A stretch of 11,597 nucleotides of DNA, taken from contig JBAUMF010000118.1 of the NCBI GenBank assembly GCA_049578545.1, forward strand, positions 1 to 11,597, given 5' to 3'. Positions 1 through 6,540 of this stretch are shown here, one piece after another; within the stretch, counting starts at the first letter, position 1; each line of letters starts with the position of its first letter. The notes below the pieces were generated by a model. That model saw only the letters and a list, made by a program, of their open reading frames with translations. It was not told where the DNA came from and did not search any database. The translations under genes and the position numbers were made by a program. This DNA comes from DASQBT01 sp049578545. GTDB lineage: Bacteria; Pseudomonadota; Gammaproteobacteria; Burkholderiales; Thiobacillaceae.

Positions 1-279
1 CACAAGCCAAAGCCTTTGCTCTGCTCGGCATCGACCCAGGCTGTTCCCAGTAACCGCATCACACCAATCCTGTTTCGTCTGCAATATCAAGGAACTCACT
101 CGTTCATGGCGCCAAACTTCGGCCTAGGGTAGATATTTTCCGCTGAACTGATCGCCTTGTGGCGCATGCGCGCGAACTTGCAAGGCATCAGGCGCCTCAA
201 GCGCGTGGTGATTTGCTGAGATCAGGCAAACTGCAGGTTGGGGTTGGCAGGATTGACTGAAGCCTTCCAAATCTGGCAT
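1..279. other. Left edge: no recognisable complete gene
   Basis: I recognise no complete gene here. On the plus strand an open frame entering from outside ends at 50 (…GIDPGCSQ then TAA at 48-50); it could be the tail of a gene truncated by the window. On the minus strand an ATG at 59-57 opens a frame leaving the window (begins MRLLGTAWVDAEQ), with a weak purine-rich stretch upstream. At most one of these is likely to be real, and neither fragment is long enough to assign. The rest, 60-279, lies downstream of the hemY stop. It contains a small GC hairpin (CGCC TTGT GGCG, 153-164) next to the palindrome GCGCATGCGC (162-171). Neither has a T-tract in the direction of hem transcription, so I see no convincing terminator for the haem operon. 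Confidence 0.3.
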
Positions 280-1455
280 TCACTTTGTTGCTCTGCACAG
301 TACCAGAGCCTGTTGGTAATGTGTGCAGGCTTCGCCTGCCTTGCCTGACTTCTGTTTGATTTCTGCCATTGCCATATGGGCCTCCATGCTGGGGGCGAGT
401 GCGAGGCTGGCATCCAGGTAGCTCTGTGCCTTGCCCCACAGGCTTTCGCGCGCACAGAGCTGGGCCAGCGCAAGCAAAAGTCCGGCGTCGCGCGGCTTGT
501 TTCTGAGCCAGGCTTCCGCTTTTTCGATTTGTTTCAATGGTTGGCTGCCGCTTTGCGCATAAAGGGGCAGCAACTCGTCATGCCATTCTGCCGCGAGCGA
601 CTTCTCCAGGATATCGCGTGCAGCGTCGCGGTCGCCCGACTGCATAAATGCCACGCAGGCAGCCTGGATAATCGGCAAGTAAGCCTTGTCCTCGGCAGGA
701 AGCTTTTTCCAGAACCCTTGCAAGGCGGATACATCGCCGGTTATGCGGCGGATGATTTCCAGTTGGGCTCGATGTCGGGCCTGGGCGGCCGTGACCTCAT
801 CCAGCGCGTTGGCCTTGCCGAGCTGTTCGACCAGTCTCAGCGATTCTTCCCACTGCCCTGCCATTTGCCGGGCGCGCAGTTCCAGTCTGGTGAGCGCAGT
901 GTGGTTGGGCGCCAAGGCACGGCCCTTGCTGATGGCGGCGAGGGCAGCGGGGGCGTCGCGTTCCTTTAGCCGGATTTCCGCTTCGAACAGATACGCCGCC
1001 AACGCATTCTTACCCTCGACAGCCTGAACCAGGTAGGCATCACGTTTTGCCATAGCGCGGGTTTCCTGGGCGGCGCGGGCGGCTACGACGCGGGCCAGGC
1101 TGGTTTGTTTTTCATTGCCGGAATAACCGGCGGCAAGCTTCTCGGCATCCTGATTGCGACCTTCAAGGTAGGCCTGGAATGCACTTTCTAATTCCAGATG
1201 GGCCTGCTCGCGGCGGATTTTCTCCCTGTGGGCTCGAACTGCTTCGGGTAATTGCAAGGTGGTGATGGCAAGCCGAGTGAGCCAATAGGCCAACAGTCCA
1301 AGCAGGGCGAGCAGGATAACGAGGCTGATAAAGGAGAGTTCAATGCGCCACGGAGGGAACACCAGCACGGCATAACCGGGGTCGTATCGCCCTGCCAGTG
1401 CGAGGCCTACCGCGGCCACTGCCAGAACCAGCAATGAAAGCAGCCAGCGCATCAT
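280..1455 (-). CDS. hemY: HemY, TPR-containing haem biosynthesis-associated membrane protein
   Basis: HemY of proteobacteria is an inner-membrane protein of the haem gene cluster. It is thought to assist or organise late tetrapyrrole enzymes, and no catalytic activity is established. It is not the Bacillus HemY oxidase. The 391-residue product has two N-terminal membrane helices (about 3-22 and 42-62) around the conserved HemY_N stretch with GRYDPGYAVL. A charged helical segment (about 70-100) follows, then an alanine/leucine-rich helical repeat region typical of TPRs to the C terminus (for example LGKANALDEVTAAQARHRAQ and the last 50 residues). The length is usual for the family. The ATG at 1455-1453 overlaps the hemX stop as ATGA; a second ATG follows immediately (MMRW), so the start may be one codon later. 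It is the last gene of hemC-hemD-hemX-hemY and is probably expressed by translational coupling. Confidence 0.93.
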   Translation of the reverse strand: MMRWLLSLLVLAVAAVGLALAGRYDPGYAVLVFPPWRIELSFISLVILLALLGLLAYWLTRLAITTLQLPEAVRAHREKIRREQAHLELESAFQAYLEGRNQDAEKLAAGYSGNEKQTSLARVVAARAAQETRAMAKRDAYLVQAVEGKNALAAYLFEAEIRLKERDAPAALAAISKGRALAPNHTALTRLELRARQMAGQWEESLRLVEQLGKANALDEVTAAQARHRAQLEIIRRITGDVSALQGFWKKLPAEDKAYLPIIQAACVAFMQSGDRDAARDILEKSLAAEWHDELLPLYAQSGSQPLKQIEKAEAWLRNKPRDAGLLLALAQLCARESLWGKAQSYLDASLALAPSMEAHMAMAEIKQKSGKAGEACTHYQQALVLCRATK

Positions 1456-2447
1456 TGAACCTGCCTGAGCTGCTGAAGCGTGGTAAGGCTACCTTCAATG
1501 CCAGGCAATGGGGGAGAAACCTTCAGGCGTGACAGCTTGGCCAGTTCCTGACGGGCAGAGGCCACGCTGTCGTCGCGTTCGTTAAAGTAATGGTCAAGCA
1601 GCTTTTCAATTGCGGTGATGTCAGCGACAAAGTTGGATTCATCGCGATTCAGCAGCGAGAGACGAGCGGAAAGCAGTCGCAGCTTCAGGTTCTGGCGCAG
1701 GAAATATTCCTGCTCGGGTGTTAGCAGGGCAGGTTCGCCCTGATCCAGACGGCGTATCTGAACGATATCCTTGAGCTCACTCAGCATATCCTGGCCCAAA
1801 TTATGAAACTTGCCGGAAGACTCGGGCTTCTTTATTTGTCTCACCGTGGCTTCGCTGACCAGCGGCCAGGTATCCACGCCAACCACCAGATTGTTGAGCC
1901 GGATCGAAAGGCCGGTGTAATCCACCTGGGGGATGCCACGCAACTGAGCCAGATCCCTGGCAATGGCTGCCCTGAGCCGGATGAACTGGGGCAGGTCCTT
2001 GCGTTCAAGGCGGGAATCGGCCATTTCCAGACCCAGAATTGCGGCTTTGACATTGCCAGCCAGTTGCAACTGCTGGTTGACGGTGAGCAGGATCTGTTCG
2101 ATCTCGGCCAATGCCCATTGATCGCGATCGCGCGACAATTCCTTGTACAGCACATCCAGGGCGAGTTGTTGTTCCTTCGATGTCGATATTTGGCTCTCCA
2201 GTTCGGTAAGTCGCTGTTCGATTTGCTTGGAGGACTCTTTGTTGCCACGAGTCAGCAACTGGTCTTCCCTGATGCCATTCTGGAATTCCGCCAGTTTTTG
2301 TGACAGATCAGCACGCATATTCCGGGCTTGATCACGGCTGGCCAGATAGCCAGCTACTGACAGCACTATAGCCAGGATGCCTAGCGGGATGGCCCAGTTG
2401 AAGTAGCGATGGCGTGGTGCGGGGGTATCTAAGGTCGGTTCGTTCAT
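1452..2447 (-). CDS. hemX: HemX, membrane-anchored accessory protein of haem operon
   Basis: HemX-family proteins are often labelled uroporphyrinogen-III C-methyltransferase, but that label comes from old fusions; this protein has no SAM-methyltransferase motifs. The 331-residue product has a short cytoplasmic N terminus and one membrane helix (about 17-36, PLGILAIVLSVAGYL). A charged, heptad-like coiled-coil region (about 40-105, rich in Q/E/L/K) follows, and then the soluble alpha-helical HemX domain with the recognisable motif near VDTWPLVSE. The architecture suggests a periplasm-facing scaffold that works with HemY. The start ATG at 2447-2445 overlaps the hemD stop (ATGA), and the stop overlaps the hemY start in the same way, so the three genes are almost certainly co-translated. 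The family assignment is solid. The biochemical role is known only loosely for the family. Confidence 0.92.
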   Translation of the reverse strand: MNEPTLDTPAPRHRYFNWAIPLGILAIVLSVAGYLASRDQARNMRADLSQKLAEFQNGIREDQLLTRGNKESSKQIEQRLTELESQISTSKEQQLALDVLYKELSRDRDQWALAEIEQILLTVNQQLQLAGNVKAAILGLEMADSRLERKDLPQFIRLRAAIARDLAQLRGIPQVDYTGLSIRLNNLVVGVDTWPLVSEATVRQIKKPESSGKFHNLGQDMLSELKDIVQIRRLDQGEPALLTPEQEYFLRQNLKLRLLSARLSLLNRDESNFVADITAIEKLLDHYFNERDDSVASARQELAKLSRLKVSPPLPGIEGSLTTLQQLRQVQ

Positions 2448-3220
2448 GACGAGTTTGCCACATTATCAATAATACTCTGGAGCATCGCTTCATCGCCGCC
2501 TTCAGCGACAATCAAACGGGTCAGGCCCAATTTGCGACCGACCTGTTCAATTTTCGGATGGGAAACAAAGACGGGCGTGGATTTGAGCCAAGCGGCCCCC
2601 GATTCACCGATCATGTCGTGCAAATTGTGCATACCCTCCGAGCTGGTAATGACAATTCCATGGATTTCATTTTTCCATCCTCGCTGCAACAGTTCGCTGA
2701 CAGGCGTATCGGGGCATGCACGCCGATAGCATTCAGCATAGTCCACCGTTGCGCCGCGTTTCTTGAGCGTTTCGGCCAGCAATGCGCGACCGCCCTCGCC
2801 GCGAAAGATGATGACCCGCTTGCCCCGCATCTGCTGCATTGCGGGCAAATCCAGCAGGGCCTCGCTGTCAAAGCGAGTGGCGGGAACGAGGACATCGTTT
2901 ACGCCAAGTCTATTCAGTTCGCGTGCGCTACCCTGACCGATAGCCGCGATCTTTAGAGTGGAAGGAAGCGCGCGCCGCTGGGAAACGCGTTCCATCGCCT
3001 TGGTTACGGCAGTTGGGCTGATGAAGATCGCCAGGTCGAAGTCATCCAGCCGGTCTATTCTCGCATCCAGAGTTTCTGTTTCGGCGGGATCGCGAATTTC
3101 GATGGCGGGAAAGATCAGGGCCTCACCACCAGATGACTGGATCAGTTCCGCCAAGTGTTCAGCCTGTTCCTTCGGCCGGGTAATGACAATGGTCTTATGC
3201 CTGAGCGGCGCAAATCTCAT
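2444..3220 (-). CDS. hemD: Uroporphyrinogen-III synthase HemD
   Basis: HemD closes the linear tetrapyrrole hydroxymethylbilane, with inversion of ring D, to give uroporphyrinogen III, the branch point to haem, sirohaem and corrinoids. It acts in the cytosol directly after HemC. The 258-residue product begins MRFAPLRHKTIVITRPKEQA, the typical first strand of the fold. It shows the two-domain landmarks FDLAIFISPTAV (about 61-72), IAAIGQGSARELNRLG (91-106) and GIVITSSEGMHNL (188-200), the last being the conserved T/S-S-x-x-x-x-N-L region near the active cleft. The same frame is open 156 bases further upstream, but that part lies inside hemC and reads as unrelated residues. The ATG at 3220-3218 lies 10 bases after the hemC stop and matches the expected family N terminus, so I use it. 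Only a weak ribosome site is visible, which fits coupling to hemC. Confidence 0.95.
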   Translation of the reverse strand: MRFAPLRHKTIVITRPKEQAEHLAELIQSSGGEALIFPAIEIRDPAETETLDARIDRLDDFDLAIFISPTAVTKAMERVSQRRALPSTLKIAAIGQGSARELNRLGVNDVLVPATRFDSEALLDLPAMQQMRGKRVIIFRGEGGRALLAETLKKRGATVDYAECYRRACPDTPVSELLQRGWKNEIHGIVITSSEGMHNLHDMIGESGAAWLKSTPVFVSHPKIEQVGRKLGLTRLIVAEGGDEAMLQSIIDNVANSS

Positions 3221-3230
3221 GGTGCCAGGA

Positions 3231-4163
3231 TCATATCCCGCCAAGGGCGGACAGGATAGCACCGGCACCCCGCGCCACAAGTTTCTCCGAGAGTGCGTCG
3301 CCAAGGGCTTCCGGATTGGACGGATCACCCTCCACCTGGTCATGGATGAAGGATTTTCCATCCGGGCTGGCGACAAAGCCCGTCAGGTAAAGCTGGCCTG
3401 ATCTCAGTACACCATGAGTGCCAAGCGGAATTTGGCAACTGCCACCCAACCGGCGGCTTACCTGGCGTTCGGCACGAACGCAGGCAGCAGTTTCGCTGTG
3501 GTTCAGGGGCGCGAGCAGTGGCAACAGGTCATCGCGGCCGGAGCAGATTTCGATACCCAAGGCCCCCTGCCCCGCTGCGGGAATGCTGTCGCCTGCTGGC
3601 AGGTAGGCCGTGATGCGGCTTTGTAGACCTAGCCGGATGAGTCCGGCAGCAGCCAGGATAATGGCATCGTAAAGATTTTCGTCCAGTTTTCTCAACCGGG
3701 TGCCGACATTGCCGCGCAGGGGCTGTATGGTGAGATGAGGATAGCGCGCGCGCAGCTGCGATTCCCGGCGCAGGCTCGACGTGCCAACAATTGCGCCGGG
3801 CGGCAATTCAGACAGGAGATGGTATCTATTGGAGACAAAAGCATCCCTTGGATCTTCACGTTCGCCGATCACCGGCAGGGCAAAGCCGTCTGGCAGCATC
3901 ATCGGCACGTCCTTCATGGAATGGACGGCGAGATCAGCGCGCTTCTCTAGCAAGGCCTGTTCCAGTTCCTTAACAAACAGCCCCTTGCCCCCTATCTTGT
4001 TGAGCGAGACATCAAGGATCTGGTCGCCCTGGGTAGTCATGCCCAGGATAGAAACCTTTAGGCCGGCATGCAGGCTTTGCAGCCTGTTTCTGATATGTTC
4101 GGCCTGCCACATGGCGAGGGCACTTTCACGCGAAGCGATAATAAGGGAGGCAGATGTTTGCAC
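3231..4163 (-). CDS. hemC: Porphobilinogen deaminase (hydroxymethylbilane synthase) HemC
   Basis: HemC polymerises four porphobilinogens into hydroxymethylbilane using a covalently bound dipyrromethane cofactor. The 310-residue product is full length for the family. Visible landmarks are the N-terminal strand with ASRESALAMWQAEH; KGLFVKELE (60-68); HSMKDVP with the catalytic aspartate at 85; TSSLRRESQLRA (128-139) with the two substrate-binding arginines; GNVGTRLRKLD (151-161); AAGQGALGIE (196-205); and the cofactor cysteine in GGSCQIPLGTH at residue 243. These match the well-known Escherichia coli positions within one residue. The start is GTG (4163-4161). No ATG or TTG lies between it and the upstream in-frame TGA, and I see no Shine-Dalgarno sequence, so initiation may be weak or leaderless. 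It heads the hem operon and diverges from the thioredoxin-like gene. Confidence 0.96.
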   Translation of the reverse strand: MQTSASLIIASRESALAMWQAEHIRNRLQSLHAGLKVSILGMTTQGDQILDVSLNKIGGKGLFVKELEQALLEKRADLAVHSMKDVPMMLPDGFALPVIGEREDPRDAFVSNRYHLLSELPPGAIVGTSSLRRESQLRARYPHLTIQPLRGNVGTRLRKLDENLYDAIILAAAGLIRLGLQSRITAYLPAGDSIPAAGQGALGIEICSGRDDLLPLLAPLNHSETAACVRAERQVSRRLGGSCQIPLGTHGVLRSGQLYLTGFVASPDGKSFIHDQVEGDPSNPEALGDALSEKLVARGAGAILSALGGI

Positions 4164-4253
4164 GGGAGGGATGCTGATGGTAAACAGTCACTATTGGGAA
4201 TTGCGTACAATCACGTAATTTGTCGACTTGGCTTAAATTGTCTATTGAATCCG
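4164..4253. promoter_or_regulatory. Divergent intergenic region, hemC / thioredoxin-like gene
   Basis: This 90-base AT-richer gap must carry the start signals of the hem operon (leftward) and of the thioredoxin-like gene (rightward). On the plus strand TTGTCG (4220-4225), a 17-base spacer and TATTGA (4243-4248) make a passable -35/-10 pair, but it would start transcription almost at the ATG at 4254, giving a leaderless message. Neither flanking start codon has a Shine-Dalgarno sequence, which is compatible with leaderless starts. For hemC I see no convincing pair. The location is firm and the exact boxes are guesses. Confidence 0.35.
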
Positions 4254-4757
4254 ATGAAACGTGCGCTGCTTTTCGTGTCGATTTTAGCATGGGCCATGTC
4301 GGCTCCGGCGTGGGGGGCTACTCCATTAAAGGAAGTGCCTCACAGTCACAACCTGGAAGCAGACAGCAAGCGAGCTGCGCTGCATGGCATACCATTGATG
4401 GTACTGTTTGCAAGTCCTGGCTGCCATTTCTGTGCGAAGGTAAAGAGTGATTACCTCGTTCCAATGCTTAACGATCCTGCTTATCGCAACAAGGTTGTGA
4501 TCCGGCAGGTGGACGTTGGCTCCGACACGTCCATGACTGGTTTCGATGGCAAGAGACTGACGGAGGGTGAGTTTGCGGCCGATTGCAATGTTTTCATGGT
4601 GCCCACGATCAAGTTCTTCGATGCCAAGGGCAGAGAAGTTGCCAAGAATGTAGTGGGTTTGTTGATTCCTGATTATTATCAGGCTTATCTGGATGCGGGT
4701 ATTGATGAAGGCAGCCAGAATATCCGCGACGGCAAGGTCTTTGTCGAAGAGCACTAA
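4254..4757 (+). CDS. Periplasmic thioredoxin-fold protein with CHFC motif (SoxW-like)
   Basis: This is a small exported thiol-disulfide protein. The 167-residue product starts with a signal peptide (MKR, then a hydrophobic run, with likely cleavage near APAWG-A at about 20-22). The mature part has the thioredoxin active site FASPGCHFCAKVK with cysteines 57 and 60, and the cis-proline loop MVPTIKFFD with proline 117. CHFC is not the usual CGPC and resembles the SoxW/DsbC-like thioredoxin_2 group, members of which act as reductants for periplasmic proteins. The natural partner is unknown, and no sox or ccm genes are nearby. I chose the ATG at 4254 because the open frame further upstream overlaps hemC and lacks signal-peptide character. 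It diverges from hemC and converges on algR, with 12 bases between the stops. The fold assignment is strong and the physiological role is open. Confidence 0.88.
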   Translation: MKRALLFVSILAWAMSAPAWGATPLKEVPHSHNLEADSKRAALHGIPLMVLFASPGCHFCAKVKSDYLVPMLNDPAYRNKVVIRQVDVGSDTSMTGFDGKRLTEGEFAADCNVFMVPTIKFFDAKGREVAKNVVGLLIPDYYQAYLDAGIDEGSQNIRDGKVFVEEH

Positions 4758-4769
4758 CGCGGGTCAAGG

Positions 4770-5522
4770 TCAGTCGCCAAGCCGATCCCTCAGACTTGAG
4801 TATTGTCGCCGGCTCACGTTGATTTTTTCGTTCAGATCGGACAGCCGCACGTAGTGGGTGTCCTGTTCGCCGGGTTGTTTGCCGATTTCCTGAATGCGGC
4901 TTCGCGCCACAAGACAGTTACGATGGACGCGAATGAATTTTTCCCCGAACTCCGATTCCAGCTTGACCAGGGACTCCTCGATCAGATATTCCCGCACCGA
5001 TGTCTTGACCGTAACGTATTTGGCCTCGGCCTTTAGGTAGAGGATGTCGTCTACAGGGATGAGGATCATGCGCCCCTTTTCCGTCAGTGAAAAATGGGTT
5101 CGTGCCTTGGGGTGAGCCATTCGCAGGGCATCGATCGCAACCTGGCTCAGACGGTGGGCCTTGCTCAGGGCAGCCTTCAGCCGCTCGGAACGTACCGGTT
5201 TCATGAGGTAATCCACCGCATTCAATTCAAAGGCCTGGCAGGCGTAAGTGTCATAGGCTGTAGTGAAAATCACTGCAGGAGGGCGATGCAGTTTCTGCAG
5301 GTGCTGGGCGACCTCGATCCCGTCCATGCCGGGCATTCGAATGTCGAGCAATATGGCGTCGACGAGCTGTCTTTGCAGCAGGCTGATTGCGTCCAGGCCG
5401 TTGTCTGTTTCCCCTATGACTTGAAACGGCAGGCTGTCGGCACAATCGGACAATACTTCCCGCAACCGGTGGCGGGCTGGCGCTTCATCGTCAACGAGCA
5501 GAAGTCGGAGTGGTGCGGGCAC
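4770..5522 (-). CDS. algR: LytTR-type response regulator, AlgR-like
   Basis: This is a cytosolic transcription factor controlled by phosphorylation. The 250-residue product has a receiver domain (about 6-125) with acidic pocket D11/D12, phospho-acceptor D60 in ILLDIRMPGMDG, switch residue T87/T88 in FTTAYD and lysine 108 in LMKPV. A LytTR DNA-binding domain follows (about 143-244) with VDDILYLKAEAKYVTV and FIRVHRNCLVA. This is the architecture of Pseudomonas AlgR, which controls alginate, type IV pilus twitching and virulence genes. The target set in this organism cannot be read from the window, and there are no alginate or pilus genes here. The start is GTG (5522-5520), inside the last 32 bases of algZ, with no clear ribosome site, so translation is probably coupled to algZ. 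The gene symbol rests on domain architecture plus the argH-algZ-algR-hemC order. Confidence 0.9.
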   Translation of the reverse strand: MPAPLRLLLVDDEAPARHRLREVLSDCADSLPFQVIGETDNGLDAISLLQRQLVDAILLDIRMPGMDGIEVAQHLQKLHRPPAVIFTTAYDTYACQAFELNAVDYLMKPVRSERLKAALSKAHRLSQVAIDALRMAHPKARTHFSLTEKGRMILIPVDDILYLKAEAKYVTVKTSVREYLIEESLVKLESEFGEKFIRVHRNCLVARSRIQEIGKQPGEQDTHYVRLSDLNEKINVSRRQYSSLRDRLGD

Positions 5523-6489
5523 GGGTATATGGCAAAGTGATATGAACTTGGTAAACGGCCCCCAGGAGTTCCGACTTTAATGTGGCGTCCATGTCAAAGT
5601 GTAAAGACAGCCGTTCGCGGATATTGGCCATGGCGATCTTGTTGCCGGCATGATGATTGCCTTCCCCGGCATAGGGATTGCGTATGACAATATGAACCAC
5701 ATCCTGGCTGCGATAAATATTGAGACTGATTTCCCCCGCCTCGCGATGCGGTTCAATGCCGTGGTAGACGGCATTTTCCACTAAGGGCTGGATGATAAGC
5801 GGCGGAATTAAAGCATCGGACGGCATCTTATCGATATACCAGACTACCTTCAGGCGCTCTCCAAGGCGCAGTTCTTCTAGATTGAGGTATGCCTTGGTCA
5901 ATGCAATTTCATCTGCCAGTGGGGCAAGCTGACGGGTGTCGGACATAAGGGCGCGGAACAGATCGGACAAATCCTCTAAAGCCCGTTCCGCCCGAAGGGG
6001 ATTGGAGCGAACCAAGGAAAGCACGGCATTCAGGCTGTTAAAGAGGAAATGCGGGCGGATGCGTGCCTGAAGAGCTTGAAGCCGTGCTTCGGTAATGGCT
6101 GGCGACAGCGCCTTGCTGCGCAGGTGAAAGTAACCAAGCAATAATGAGGAGAGTGTGCCGGAGAGCATCATCACGTCAAGCAGGCTGGCACGATTTGCAT
6201 CCTCCAGCAGGCGGGCTGCTGCAAGGTAGACCAGACAAGGTATTGTCACGGATAGACAGAACGTTACTGCAAGCCCAACTGGATAGGATAGTCTTCTAAG
6301 GAAAGTAGCCAAAATGCACAGGATGGCCAATGTGGTCAGCAGCGCGGGCTGAAGCAGGGCCGACCGGTTGACCAGATAGTCAAATGCGCTCGCCGGTCCG
6401 CCGCTTGCCGCCCAGCCCTGAACAAAGACGGCAGCTTCTGCAGCAAGCAGGATTTTGAGGCTGACGCCCAAATGACAGAAATTGGGCAA
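5491..6489 (-). CDS. algZ: Membrane sensor histidine kinase, AlgZ/FimS-like
   Basis: This is the likely partner kinase of the overlapping algR. The N-terminal part has about four hydrophobic helices (in the 332-residue numbering roughly 10-26, 48-64, 69-90 and 104-122). The His_kinase domain follows with RPHFLFNSLNAVLSL (histidine 147), the N-box PLVENAVYHG (asparagine 239) and a C-terminal G-box reading GNKIAMANIRERL, which is degenerate next to the usual GTGIGLxN pattern. This unorthodox kinase type is the one known for AlgZ/FimS. The start is uncertain. The frame is open to an ATG at 6564, which would overlap the argH start head to head. I prefer the TTG at 6489, which gives the family-like N terminus LPNFCHLGVSLKILL, has a GGGATGG stretch a few bases upstream and clears argH. 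The C-terminal 32 bases overlap algR. Confidence 0.87.
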   Translation of the reverse strand: MPNFCHLGVSLKILLAAEAAVFVQGWAASGGPASAFDYLVNRSALLQPALLTTLAILCILATFLRRLSYPVGLAVTFCLSVTIPCLVYLAAARLLEDANRASLLDVMMLSGTLSSLLLGYFHLRSKALSPAITEARLQALQARIRPHFLFNSLNAVLSLVRSNPLRAERALEDLSDLFRALMSDTRQLAPLADEIALTKAYLNLEELRLGERLKVVWYIDKMPSDALIPPLIIQPLVENAVYHGIEPHREAGEISLNIYRSQDVVHIVIRNPYAGEGNHHAGNKIAMANIRERLSLHFDMDATLKSELLGAVYQVHITLPYTRARTTPTSAR

Positions 6490-6512
6490 AACACCATCCC
6501 GGTTGCTATGAT
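6482..6512 (+). promoter_or_regulatory. Candidate argH promoter
   Basis: A good -10 hexamer TATGAT (6507-6512) lies 29 bases before the argH ATG. A mediocre -35 (TTGGGC, 6482-6487) sits at a long 19-base spacing, or TGGGCA at 18. The start of transcription would fall near 6518-6520, at the edge of a small hairpin. The element overlaps the proposed algZ start codon, so algZ and argH expression may interfere. This is sequence inspection only. Confidence 0.35.
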
Positions 6513-6516
6513 TTTT

Positions 6517-6532
6517 CTTTTGCAAACAAAAG
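6517..6532 (+). other. Small hairpin in argH leader
   Basis: A perfect 6-bp stem, CTTTTG, loop CAAA, then CAAAAG, sits 8 bases before the argH ATG. It would occupy nearly the whole predicted 5' leader and the usual ribosome-binding zone, where no Shine-Dalgarno sequence is visible. It could tune argH translation or mRNA stability. It is short and AT-rich, so chance is a real possibility. Confidence 0.3.
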
Positions 6533-6540
6533 CTCCTGTC

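Noticed and set aside
376..969. Plus-strand open frame of 197 codons opposite hemY
   Set aside because: It is antisense to a clear family member, with no ribosome site and residue usage typical of a shadow frame.
1452..2447. HemX as a uroporphyrinogen-III methyltransferase
   Set aside because: No SAM-methyltransferase motifs are visible; it has one membrane helix and a coiled coil, the non-enzymatic HemX type.
3221..3376. N-terminal extension of hemD overlapping hemC
   Set aside because: The extra 52 residues are the shadow of hemC; the family N terminus begins at the ATG at 3220.
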